Part shown: positions 26,501-39,600 of the stretch, piece by piece
Position numbering within the stretch: position 1 is the first letter of the stretch
Layout of the letters: each line of letters starts with the position of its first letter
Assembly: GCF_000150275.1 (NCBI RefSeq)
Contig: NW_002060945.1
Coordinates: 9,197,650 to 9,261,649, forward strand
Direction of reading: 5' to 3'
Length of the DNA: 64,000 nucleotides
DNA from: Trichoplax adhaerens
Lineage: Eukaryota; Placozoa; Uniplacotomia; Trichoplacea; Trichoplacidae
Program-made: the position numbers and the translations under genes
The notes under the pieces: model-generated
What the model saw: the letters and a program-made list of their open reading frames with translations, nothing else
The model's database searches: none
Told to the model about the DNA's origin: nothing

Positions 26501-28350
26501 TATTGGGAATTTATTAAGATTTCTTATACGCAATTTGTCAATGAATTGGTTTCATCTCATTAGGCTGGCAATGGACATGAGAAATGTGTTGAAGAAATGC
26601 TATATCGTGATATCGATTTCAATCAAAGGTTCTATTGTATTAGTAGTTCCATATAGAGTAATTTATACCTCACAATAAACTGACATAAGTTCGTATATGT
26701 TATAGTAATAAATATGGACGAACTGCTACCCATTTAGCAGCTATGTTTGGTCATGCTGGCGTGTTAGCAACTTTATTACAATTTGGTGCTTCTATGTCTA
26801 AAATGGATTCTCAGGGTTGCACACCACTTCATTGGGCTTGCTATAAGGGTATCTATCTATAATTGCAATTGCTTAGAAGAAAGTATAGACTTGAATGATA
26901 CTAATGTTGAAATTATTATTCGGTGATAATTTTCTAGGCCATGAAAGTTGTGTTGATGTACTTTTAGAGGTAAATATTCTACAGAAAATGATACTATTGT
27001 GGAAGAATAAATCATTTTATATCTTTATCTGAATGTTTTGGACTAGGCACATAAAGGCAACTTGAAAGGAAATAGATTCAGTCCACTGCATTGCGCTGTG
27101 TAAATACTATATACTATTCAATATAATAACCTGTACTACTACGTATGTAACTGAGCCTAAATTAAATACTTTTCACTTCAGATACAATAATCATGAAGCT
27201 TGCGCCGAGCTACTACTTGATAATTTAAATCCTGATATTATATATGCAAGTGATAAATATAATAGGTAATACTGTAATAGTAACCTTCTGGTATCAATTA
27301 TGATGTTGATAAGGAATTGTAATTATGATCTGCACTATTGTATCGTAACGATTTATTTATATTGGTGTTTATATAGAACGGCTTTACACGCCGCCGTGTT
27401 CAATGATCACAATGATTGTGTCGAAATGCTTCTACATTATGACGTTGAAGTAAATGCTTTCGACAGTTATGGAAAGACAGCCTTGATGATGGGCGCTGTA
27501 AGAGGCAATGAGAAATCAATAGGTTTGTTATAAATGTAATAATTTTCTCAGCTGTATCACTTGCAAATATATTGGATCAACTAAATTTTTACAATTTGAT
27601 GCTCTTTTTGTATTAAATTAGAAATTTTAATTAGAGAAGCTGAAGCTGATACTAGTTTAGTGGATAACGAGGGCAATACAGCCTTGCATCTTAGTTGTAT
27701 CAATGTACGTAATACGCTTTGAACTTACGTAGTTTTAGGTGTTATTAGATTCATTATTAATTTATCTTGTTTTATTTTGTACAAATACAGCAGCATAGTT
27801 CATGTGCACTTATCATAATGGAAAATTGTCCATTAGAAGTCTTATCAATGAAAAATAAGCTAAATCAAACGTAAGTGTTATCATACTTTTGTCCTCATTT
27901 ATTAACGATTTTGCGTTGACTATCTTTTCAAAATCCATTTTTATTTAGTGCTTTGCATCATGCAGCACATAATGGACTAATAGATGTAGTTAAAGAGCTA
28001 CTCTCACGCGGTTGTAGCGTTCTTTCTAAAGATACTAACGGTAGGTTATAGTCTTGATAACGCAAGCTAAATAATTACAACTACGAAGTTGTAATTTTTT
28101 ATCGTAATTTACTATAAATTATTAATAATTACTTCAGTATTAATACCATCATTCACTGTATTCTATTTTTTCTTAAGGATTAACACCATTGCTAGCTTGT
28201 GCTCCAAATCTACAAGTTTCTGAATGTATGAAGGTACTTTTAGACGAATACTTAGCTTCAGTATTCCCTAAGAAATGCGAAACTGATATGGAAAAACAAT
28301 CAAAAAGCGATATTAATGTGAAATATAATGAATTTGAAAGTAGGACATAA
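17584..28350 (+). CDS. ANKRD28/44/52-like: PP6 regulatory ankyrin repeat subunit (ANKRD28/44/52 orthologue), 33 exons, 5' exon missing
   Basis: Exons: 17584-17667, 21695-21773, 22167-22237, 22463-22571, 22718-22809, 22920-23007, 23104-23168, 23350-23427, 23596-23721, 23840-23926, 24001-24079, 24155-24269, 24391-24473, 24583-24646, 24762-24830, 24984-25124, 25232-25340, 25418-25495, 25610-25685, 25785-25824, 25997-26079, 26169-26256, 26347-26464, 26564-26628, 26706-26848, 26938-26969, 27047-27099, 27182-27265, 27377-27522, 27622-27704, 27791-27870, 27949-28040, 28178-28350. Phases match throughout and give 990 codons plus TAA. I count 28 TPLHxAA-type motifs, the number and order expected of this roughly 1050-residue family. 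Landmarks include PIIQACFFGDLDKVRTL at the N-terminus, AKDSKWSTPLHMAC, ARYGHEGTLVILLERG, GCTPLHWACYKGHESCVDVLL and FSPLHCAV. Vertebrate members recruit substrates to the PP6 catalytic subunit with SAPS proteins. The acidic/Ser C-terminal tail is short. The start exon is not found. The 25340/25417 boundary was chosen by phase and by fit to the family. Confidence 0.93.
17668..21694 (+). other. Large 4.0-kb first visible intron of the ankyrin gene
   Basis: This intron lies between the PIIQACF exon and the first complete ankyrin repeat. It is more than ten times longer than the gene's other introns, which are mostly 75-400 bp. Open frames inside it (for example 19261-19533) have no recognisable content. 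It has many tacagta/tactgta words (near 18160, 18420, 18970, 19380, 19780 and 19990), with no repeat array or mobile-element gene that I can see. An alternative promoter or nested RNA gene is possible but not shown by the sequence. Confidence 0.6.
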
Positions 28351-30670
28351 AAATATTGATTGAATTTTCAATTAATTACGCTTTTTTGAGCTGTTACTCA
28401 AAGTAACCAATAACTGATTAACAATACTTGCAGATGTTTATAGTTTTCTTTTTGTGATGCTAAATGTAAAGATCGTCTTTGTAATATTTTCTGTTTTCAA
28501 GAATTTCATAGTAGATGCAAAAACCTGTTACTTACCCGCTAGATTATTTCTTTCTTCCATTTAATATCGAGCTAAGGCAATATAATTATCATCTGTAGTT
28601 TACATTATCATAACACTTGCTAATTGTGATATATAATTGATTAGTTGTGATATCATAAACGTCACTGCAGTTATTAATTGGAAAACAAAAATTCGCCTAT
28701 TAGGCTTTATGACTGTTATTCATCAAGTCAAACGATATACGTTGTAGCCATTTCGTAGTAAGATTAATTGTTTTTGGCCTTTTTTATATCACCTGGAATG
28801 TCATCTATGCCTTTTTTGTTCGACTGATTAATTATGTATTTGCTTCTATGCCTGAATTTTTAACTTTGTTTTATTTCATAATATTTTCTCCATTATTGAA
28901 GTAATCTATTTTTGAGGTTCCCGTTATTACTATTCGACCATGCTGCCGTTGTAATTTCAAGCCACAATTATCTCTAAAAATGCTGCAAAATATTTAGCTA
29001 GAAATACAGCAGAATGGTATTTCCGTTTCATAAAAATGTTTATTTCATGTTGGAGAGTTCAATTTAGGGATTTTTTTTATGTCATATTGGTGACATGGAA
29101 TTTACTATAATCATAGCATAAACCTATCTAGGTATATTATTGATTTGATCATTTGACGTTTATACATACTATTATGAGTGTTCACTCGTTGGATTACTTT
29201 CCTTACGACTTCTGTCTTTGTATTTACCATCTGACCATGTCCGTAATAATATTCAATTCACTAAGTAATTAAGTCTTTATAACTATTACATTATTAGATT
29301 TGTATCTGCCATTTTGATATAGGATTATGCTGTAATGTATACATGAAGGACTTTTGAATGTTATCATAAGACTATGCCAAGGGTGCATTACTCAAATATC
29401 AACATTTAGGCTGTCTAAAGAAACAAATTACGAATGTAACTAAATAAAAAATAAATCAATGTCTTACTACAGAACTTTAACTAGGATTTTTGATCGTGCA
29501 TTATTTAAATGCACGTATACCGACATAATGTCGTCATAACAGCTGTAGTCTAATTAATACGTAGTAGGTATTATACGCTTGGACTGTCTATTGGGCACTA
29601 GGTGAGGGGGTAATTTAGTTCATAGGGAAGGAGCAGTTAGCTGAGTCGATTCAATATGTGGGTATGCTAATGAAAGACCGTGATATCAAGCTCTCTATTT
29701 CCAGTAATTTTCAATGTTGCAGTTTTTTAGTCACACTTTTTATTAAATTAATAAATCCCGTAATTTACAGACAATCACCAAGTTCTATTTTATAAACGCA
29801 CACCCCAATGATATATATATATACACACAAATGCACAATACATCGCTTCAATATTATGCTAACTTGTACTAATCACCTAACATTATACTTTTTAAAACAA
29901 TAATGACAACATTCGTTGCATACTCTTTCTTTCCTTCTCGAATCAACTAATTCTCAACTGATTCTAATTATGATAAGTGAGTGCAACTTTTATAAGAAAG
30001 ATTATAATATCTAGAAGATTAATGAAAACATTTTAAGCATTGAGTTTACTTTAGGAATCTGCTCATATTGTATTTTTAATCCATATCCATTAAAGTACAA
30101 AGTATCGTCATTTGAACGGATAAACAACTATTGTTTGATTTATCCCCCCCAAAATTGCGAGAATTATCTAAAGTGAGTGTGAGAAACGTAAATGGCAGCA
30201 ACTCGAATAATAAGGAGTAAAACATTGATACAAGATACTGCAACTAACCCTCTGTATTAAAAACTCACAAGCAATTACATAGTCATACTTGTATTCGCTA
30301 CCTACAGTTAGTTACGGCTATATTATGTTATCCTGCTACAGTATACGAAATGTAGTAAACAATAAATTAATTTACTAGATAGATAACTATCGAACATTTA
30401 TATTATTCAGTTATTAATGCAGTATAGTACGTCTAGTACAATATACGTTGGTGTCTATGTTACATAAAAGGATATCAAGCTATATCATTTTTCGTTACAA
30501 AACTGTCGATATTTCTTTGCAATTGCAATTACTAAAGCGCACCGATATAGGTAAAATTAAACCCAATTTGGTTACTTTCTTTTAATCTAAGAAATACATG
30601 TAAAATGCTAGTAATATGAAACGATTATTACTGTATTTATCGTATCCCTTATAAATCTACATAGGTTGAA
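28351..30670. other. Convergent intergenic region between ankyrin and LRRFIP genes
   Basis: The two genes end towards each other at 28350 (+) and 30671 (-). The 2.3 kb between them is AT-rich with no open frame or exon chain of note. It presumably contains both 3' UTRs. I see no clean AATAAA close behind either stop. A short (at)n run followed by (ac) lies near 29810. Confidence 0.55.
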
Positions 30671-33600
30671 TCAATTAATGGTTGAAACTAGATGCGTTTT
30701 CCCTTTTACTTTATCTAAACGTCTATTTAGACGACTATTTTCCGATTTCACTTCATCTAATTCTTCCGTTAATTGGCGGACCTGAAAAATGAACGTTATC
30801 CGGTATTAAGTTTAATGGAGCAGCGATACCGATTTTACCATAGCTCAAATTGATCTTCAAGCGTTACTAACAATATACTACATCAATACTCATATACACA
30901 ACATCTACGATGTATAAGTATTTTTTAATCCTACCTCACGTTGCAATCTTCTTTTCTCCGATTTTAATTCATTGTTTGTATTCTCCTAATAGATGGAATA
31001 AAATGAAATACCCCATTAATTCCCACAATAGCAGTTATAAATGCAAGATATGTGTATTCTTACAAATTCTTTTATTTGATCAGCGGAACGTACGGCCTGA
31101 TTTTCAAGTCGTGAATTCTATAAATTATTGAAATTGGAATTTTACCCGAAGTTAGTCGATGTTATATATATATATATATATTCGTATAGTTATTGGGATA
31201 GTAAAATAAGAATACAATAATAATTACGCTAGTTTCCAAACGAGTATTTTCTTGTTCCAGTTTTTGAACTTTAGTTTTCAGTTCGTTCACTTGCTTACCA
31301 AATTCGCCTGATAATATAATCAAAATCAGTAACAGCATTTTTTATCATGGAAACAAATACTACACCTTCCTATGGCATAACCTAATCACGTAGCTAGCTG
31401 ATAATTTCCTTACGTTTAATATTATCGATTTCGACTTTGACATCAAAAGATTGATTTTCCATTCCAGATATTTTCATCTTTGACTCATGCAATTCATTTT
31501 TCAGCCTGGAAATCTAGTATTACATCAATTTAAAAGAAATTCTGAATAAATGACTGCAAGAGGATAAAAACAATTTTACTTTAAGGACTGATGAAGTATT
31601 TTATGTATAAACCTCATGTAATAAATCTTCTCTTTCCTCTTCTGTAAAGGATAGTAGTTCATCATTAGGTGGTGGTGTTTCCTCTTGTTTTTCTGATACA
31701 ATCCTTTCTTCAACTTCTCCCTAGAATAAACAATAAGGATAACTTTCTATCAATGCGTTGCGCTGGCTAATTGTTATTCCTTCATAGTTAAGATTTATCG
31801 AGCTAAATTTTTATGTTCCTATTAACTACTCACAGCTTCGTTGATTACAACATATTTTTGTAACTCCTTTGCTAACATTTCTACACGATATTCCAATTTC
31901 TTATTTAACTTTAGTTGGCGTTCCAAATCCTGTCATATTTACATCCAATTTTAATTTATTTTTAAAGTTAATAAGATTTTAAGGCTGAATATAGTAATCG
32001 GTTACTGTAAGATTTATGATCAATCTTTTAGCTTACAAACGTCTTCTTTTTTAGATGGTACTTAGCATCGCTCCAGTCTACTTCCAAATCGTCAATCCTA
32101 CATGTATCCGTTGATAGAATTAGAACTGATATATATGTACTTGAAAAGGGACTAAAAGTATTGTACATGATAAAAATATACGTTGGAGATAATCTTACTT
32201 GTCTTTTAAAACATCTACTTCGAACAATAATTTAGTTTTCTCATTGACTAATTGTGAATTTGATAACATAGCTTTTTTGAAGTTTTCTTCCAAGGCTATA
32301 ATTTTTTCCTACCACAACAACAAAATAGGATTGAATATGGACGGCAATGTATTAAACAGTCACGGCTACAAGTTTATAATTCTTAAATGCCGAGTACATC
32401 AGATATACTTTTATAGATTACCTTACTCCTACTAGATTTAGAATCGTCGGAATCCATTGAACTTAAAGATGATTGATCAGCTTTAACTAGGCTAGTATTT
32501 ACAGCAGCTACCGCCGTTCTCCATGCATCCTAAACAAGACAATAAGAATCTTACATTAAAATAGATTATATCTTGACAGAGTAAAATAGGAGAGGTAATA
32601 CCGTATTGATAACACATCAATGTTGTAAATCACAATTTAGAAAGTTTAATTGATTGTAATATTCTCAACCTCATCAAAGACAATATATCTCTGTCCTAAA
32701 TATATGACTATTATTACTTACTCTTGCTTTATCATTATCGGTTACATTACTATCAGTCATTTTTTCTGAATCTTCATCAACCTATAGATTTCATAGATAA
32801 AAGAGGAAAACGGATTATTACTTATCTATTTTCTTCATACCGATCGAGTCTAATTAATGATTGTTCATAAAAAAGCTGTCAGTAAGAGGTGCTTTTAAAA
32901 GTGGAAGTAACTATAAATCAGAATAGTTGTACGGCGATAGTGTCTCATAGCTAAATCTTGAGTGATGAATATTCAATGTGTATCGCTGAATGATAATATG
33001 CTAGTGTACTAGCGAGATAAAGATATTACTAACGATGAATGACTCCAAATAAAGAATATAAGAAAAGTAGCAAGCAGCCATAGCTATTCCATCAACGACT
33101 ATCATAGTATAACATGTACAATTTGAAATTTCTTGATTGATACCCGTGGTATTAATACTCGGTCGTCGATTATAGTTTGAAACTTGAATTATAATTATTC
33201 GTATACGTAGAACTAATTCAATTTAAGTAACTAGTAGTATCGATAGTATTAATACTGTAGATTGTAGTTTGAAACTTTCATTATTAGTAGAGTATATGCG
33301 TATGTATGTAGAACTAATTCCCAATAAGCTGCTAGTAGTATCGATGGTATTATACAAATCTATTGAGTTGGAAATTTTAGTTCTTAGTAGAGAGTATGTG
33401 TTAACCTTTGTGGAATTTGTCCACTTCTAGCTACTAATCGCATCGATCGTATTCATATAAAATCGATTTAGTTGGAAACTATAGTTTACAGTAGAGTATA
33501 TGGAGAAGTAATTCACTTCAATATTGAGATCTAGATCATCATTATTGACCAAAAGCCTACAGTACTTCTGCCTACCCGTCGCATCGACGGTCTTCCAATA

Positions 33601-36600
33601 TAAAATCGATTTAGTTGGAAACTTTTGTTATATATATGTCGTTTACCTTATAGATAATCGGTCATTTTGCAAAATGATCAATTATCTATACGGTAAACGA
33701 CATATATATATTATTAAGGGAGTATATGGAGAAGTAATTCACTTCAATATTGAAATCTAGATCATTCTCATTGACCAAAGGAATACAGTACTTCTACCTA
33801 CTAGTTGCATCGATGGTAATCATCTATAATATCGATTGAATTGGAAACTTTAGTTATTCGTAGAGTATGGTATACGTAGACCCTAGTGGAACTTCATTTA
33901 CTTGTAGCTAATACTGTAGTCGCACCGATAGTATTTGTAGAAATAAAATGGATTTAGTTGGAAACTTTAATTATATCTCTATATTATTAACAGAGTATAT
34001 GGAGAAGTAATTCACGTCAATATTGAAATGTAGATCATTTTCATTGACCAAAGGCATATATTACTTCCATCTACTAGTCGCATCGATGGTATTCATCTAT
34101 AACATCGATTGAACTGGAAACTTTAGTTATTAGTAGAGTATGGTATAAGTAGATCCTAGTGGAACTCATTTACTTTTAGCTACTAATGCAGTTGCACCGA
34201 TAGTATTTTTAAAAGTAAAATGGATTTAGTTGGAAACTTTAGTTACGAGTAAAGTATATGGAGAAGTAATTCACTTCAATATTGAAATGTACATCATCGT
34301 TATTGACCAAAGGTATCCAGTATACATCACAACGCATATCTTATTGCATTAATTAGGCTTCGTCAATTTAAAATAACAAATAGAAAAATGGCTTAGCTGG
34401 ATAGTTTATATCAACAATGATTCACCATTAGATCGAGAAAGGATAACCCTATCTAAACAATAACTAGCTTGGAGAGCAAATTACACTACGACTGCATGCA
34501 TGGACTGATGGAAGAAAAAATTGTAAATTGTACGGTAAAATACTGTCACCATGTTTGATTCTCCAAATGGGACGCCAAGTGCTCGTCACTTATTGCTTCA
34601 AGATGGGCTAAACTAAAAAAGATTAGATTCTATCTTTCGTTGGATGCAGTAATTCTACACATCAATACAGTAGTATCTCTTGGTACACCGCATGCATTTC
34701 TACGCAATCTGTCTACAATACTAAATAAAATGGTTGATTGGAGATCCAGTTCGTTCTATAGAGCACAATAGTGTGTTGGATTGGTATGCAAAAAGCAGAC
34801 TCAATTTGGTGTTAATTCTCTTCTATACGATGAGATTACCGTAGCGATCAGCTTCAATAATAAACATGATCAATATACAGTCGATTAGAGTAGAGTTACT
34901 GCATGCTAAGAATTGAAGAATTTTTCCATCGATGTTCGAGTCCAGTGTTAATCTAAGCTAGCTTGTGGATGACTTTGTATCTCTTGTCTTTTTTTTGCAA
35001 CTGTGTTAACAATACGAGTATAAGCGATTCTTCATGGAAAGTAAAGGTACATTCGCTTGATTGATTGTAGCCTCTATGTGGAGGACACTACTGTATCTAT
35101 TTCAATCAAGGAATCTGACTGCACTTGTGTCTTAACATGGTAGTCAAAAGAGCTTTACAGGCTCAAGAGAGTAGATGAAAGTGGAGTGAATATAAATAAT
35201 TTATGATTACTATTGCTACAACTACAACGACAGCCATGATTGTTCTGGATAATAGACTTGGTTAATTGGATAAGCTCGTTGAAAATGGAGTCAAATCACA
35301 CCAGTCAGTCATTACAGTACCCATCTAAAGTATCTCTGCTAGCAATAAATCAATCCATCATGGATAGAAATTTCGAAAATCCTACTTATTCAACAATCTA
35401 AAACAATGATTATTGTTGAAAAGGCCATCTAGGCCTATTCTCACATGATTTGTACACTTGTTCAAGTCTATATACATTGCCATCAAGAAAGCGTCGAATG
35501 TTGTATGATTACATGGTAAATTGATGAATAGAATTGAAATTGGAAAAAAAAAATGAGAAGCAGAAAAAGTGGAGTAAAATATCAATACAGATATCCAAAT
35601 ACACATAATAAGCAAGATGTAGAAAAAGACAGTTGGCCAAGGGATAGACGATCATCGTAGCCGCGTTTTTACTACTGTCATCATCATCTTTACGATGTCT
35701 ACAGTATACTATAGCGCGGTTCATACAGTAAAATAGACTTTGCCTCAAAGATTGACCGAACTAAAATGGAAAAGGAACACTTTTCACGATCAATATCATG
35801 AGCGTCCATGTAGATCGACGAGTATGCCAATCAATGCCACCAATCATCTGGTTGAATATTGCACTGAGAGTGAGTTTTTGTTGAGGGAGGATGATCTGGA
35901 TTGTCGTTATTGAAATTGTTGCATAACAATGATTTCAATTTACTGTGTTGCAAGGGATGATCAAGACGAATTGACGAATGGCAGCGTTCAAATACTAGTC
36001 TGAGAATTGGGCTAAAGTAAAGCATGGCAAAAGAGTATGGGCATAACGTACTGTAGATGAAAGAGAGTCATATTGTCTTAATACTAACGAGTCATTTCGC
36101 TACTAAGAGGACAGTTAGCCAAGATGGAATCTATCGTTTAGAGTAGAATTAATTTTCAGCATAGATTTGTTGATGAGGATAAAGATGAATAACATGATAC
36201 GGGTATAAAATTGAATGATATCGTTGTACTGTAAGTAGGCGATGTGAAAAGTATACGATGTCAACTGCTCTCTTCTCATCATGGAGGATATCTCTATACG
36301 ATGACTAGTAAGACGATGGTTAGCCAAGACTGAATTGATCATTTGGAGTAGGGTAGATTTTCAGGGCAGGTTTCTTTATTAAGATAAAGTTAGAAAATAG
36401 GGAAATGGAATGATATCGTTCTACTATAAGTAGTCAATCTGAACATAGACGATGTCAACTGCTGTATTTTCATCATGGAGGATATCTCTATACGATGACT
36501 AATAAGATGACGGTTAGCCAAGACTAAATCTATCGTTTAGAATAGTGGATTTCTTGGTGAGGATAAAGAGTAGAAAATGATGGGTATCAAATTGAATGAT

Positions 36601-39600
36601 ATCGTAGGTGATCTGAAAGTATACGATGTATAGTGCTGTATTCTCATCATGGAGGATATTGCTACACGATGACTAATAAGATGATGGTTGGCCAAGACTC
36701 AATCCATCGTTTAGAATAGAGTCGATTTTCAGGACAGATTTCTTTCTTAGGATAAAGAATAGAAAACGGTGGGTATAAAAATGGAATGATATCGTTATGA
36801 AGCTCAGTCATCAGGCGATGTGAATTATTTCCTTCTCATCATCAAGGATAAGGCTAGACGATTACTAATATGATGGCTAGCTCAAATTGAATACATTGTT
36901 TCAATTATCGAACTGGCTTTCTTCATAACCATGAAGATTGGAAAATAGTCGGTACCAAATGCATGGATATTGCTGTCCTAAAAGTAGATGATGTGAACTA
37001 CTCTGTTTTCATCATGGAGGCTGGAAAACATCGGTAAGCCATTTGGGGCGGATTAGACTAGAATAGCGACAATCTGCAAGTCAGACTATCCATCTGGAAT
37101 GGAATTGATCCACTGGATGATGATGAGCATGGGGCGATTGTTGTTGTTTTAACATGGAAATCCAAAAGGATATACAGTACTGCAGTTGTTACCCCCCGAT
37201 CGGTTACTTAAGATGACTCTACTAAAATGATTTACTGGCCATCGTGACTATCGTTTAAGCTGGCTATCCATAGGGGGGCAAAGGGGGGAAAAAAAGGATT
37301 CATTTAGCTAATTTGAATGGCACACGATCTCTATCCATAGTACAGTACAAATGGAATTGGAATGAATAATGTCGTTGTAATACGATCCGCCATTGTACAA
37401 CTAGCAAGTTGTAGTCTAGGATCAACATGACAGTCGTAACGTAGACGGATGATGGTCCTCTCCGCCATCATCTATTTTCATCGTAGGGTTATGGTAACAT
37501 GATGGATGATCGAGTCAATCCTTCTTGATGAACAAATCTCTTTCTCTACCCAATAACATGGTGATGATTGAGATCAAGAGTCTGCTACTAGGTTATGTAC
37601 AACTAGCAAGTTGTAGTCTAGGATCAACGTGACAGTCGTAACGTAGACGGATGATGGTCCTCTCCGCCATCATCTATTTTCATCGTAGGGTTATGGTAAC
37701 ATGATGGATGATCGAGTCAATCCTTCTTGATGAACAAATCTCTTTCTCTACCCAATAACATGGTGATGATTGAGATCAAGAGTCTGCTACTAGGTTATGT
37801 ACAACTAGCAAGTTGTAGTCTAGGATCAACGTGACAGTAGTAACGTAGACGGATGATGGTCCTCTCCGCCATCATCTATTTTCATCGTAGGGTTATGGTA
37901 ACATGATGGATGATCGAGTCAATCCTTCTTGATGAACAAATCTCTTTCTCTACCCAATAACATGGTGATGATTGAGATCAAGAGTCTGCTACTAGGTTAT
38001 GTACAACTAGCAAGTTGTAGTCTAGGATCAACGTGACAGTAGTAACGTAGACGGATGATGGTCCTCTCCGCCATCATCTATTTTCATGGTAAGGGTTATG
38101 GTAACATGATGGATGATCGAGTCTATCCTCCTTGATGAACAAATCTCTTTTTCTACCCAATAACATGGTGATGATTAAGATCAAGAGTCTGCTACTAGGT
38201 TATGTACAACTAGCAAGTTGTAGTCTAGGATCAACGTGACAGTAGTAACGTAGACGGATGATGGTCCTCTCCGCCATCATCTATTTTCATCGTAGGGTTA
38301 TGGTAACATGATGGATGATCGAGTCAATCCTCCTTGATGAACAAATCTCTTTCTCTAGCCCATGTCATGGCAATGATTGAGACAAGAGTCTACTACTAGG
38401 TTATGCATCTATTTTCATCATGGATTGATTGGACTTACCTCTTGTGTATGCTTGACTAATTCTTGCATTCTGATGGATCGAGCTTCAGCACGAGCAGCTC
38501 TTTTAGCCACTAATTCTTCTTCAGCCTAAGCAAAGAATGGAATAAAAGAATAAACTCAATCAAGGCTGATTATGCCATGGTTGCATTGATAGTAGAAAAG
38601 GCCATTTGCCCTTGTCAATCACAACGTTTTCCACTTTGTCAATGATTAATGGTGACTACAAGAATCTTTAGAGTAGGAAAAGGATCGAGGAGAGACGATT
38701 AAATCTAGTTTTGCCTTCCAAATAAGAGCCGCAAGTAGATTGCCAACTGGGCCATACTACTGGTCCAGTTGGGTACGGTAGACGATCCACTTGGTGCAGT
38801 AGTCCTCGCGTTCTATGACCTATTGGCATACTGAAGGGTAGATTGTGGAGTGTGTTTTCAGGGTAGTGAGTGTGGATAGAGCGAGTAGGTTACAGTAAAA
38901 CGAACGTCGCCAATCAGTGCCTCATCGACGAGACAAGGCATGACATCATTTTACTCGATATCCCATAGTCTAGTAGTCCATTGAATAAGAAATGATGTCG
39001 CCAATGACACCCAATAGAGGACAACGGGAGTGACATGACTTTTAGACAGTGCTGGATATGGACTGTAATCATGGAGTAGCAAGTAGAAAAGAAGATACCT
39101 CGAATCAAATACGACTACAACAAGACCCTTTCACTCCATCGAATTTGTGTGGTAGCACTGGGCGATCTAGTTTGGCCAAAAAAGGGTTGGAAATGCCTCC
39201 CAAAAGAAGAAACTACTCTCATGCTCAGTCAAAGTAGGCTGCAATGCCGACTGGCCCGGTCTGGTACGGTAGGCGTGGTGGCTTCCAAGACCATACCGAC
39301 TGTATGTACACGAGTTGGTATCGACATCGAGAAGCTTGGAGTAAAAGCAACGTCGCTAATCGATGGATCATAGACTAGAAAAGGTATGACATCGTTTTGC
39401 TCAAGAAGGCATGACATCATTTTGCTCGATAGCCTATAGTCTAGTCGTCAACCAAGCAATCGTAAATGACGCCTAATATGGGACCAAGGCAGCGACATGA
39501 CTTTTGTACACGAGTCCCACTATGGTGGAGATCGACCATAATTATGGAGTAGAGAACAAGATACTTGTAGGCCGATTGGACTAATCAAAAAGACAGCAGC

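Noticed and set aside
37394-38405. CRISPR-like array
   Set aside because: The units are direct tandem copies with no variable spacers between short repeats, and the host is eukaryotic.
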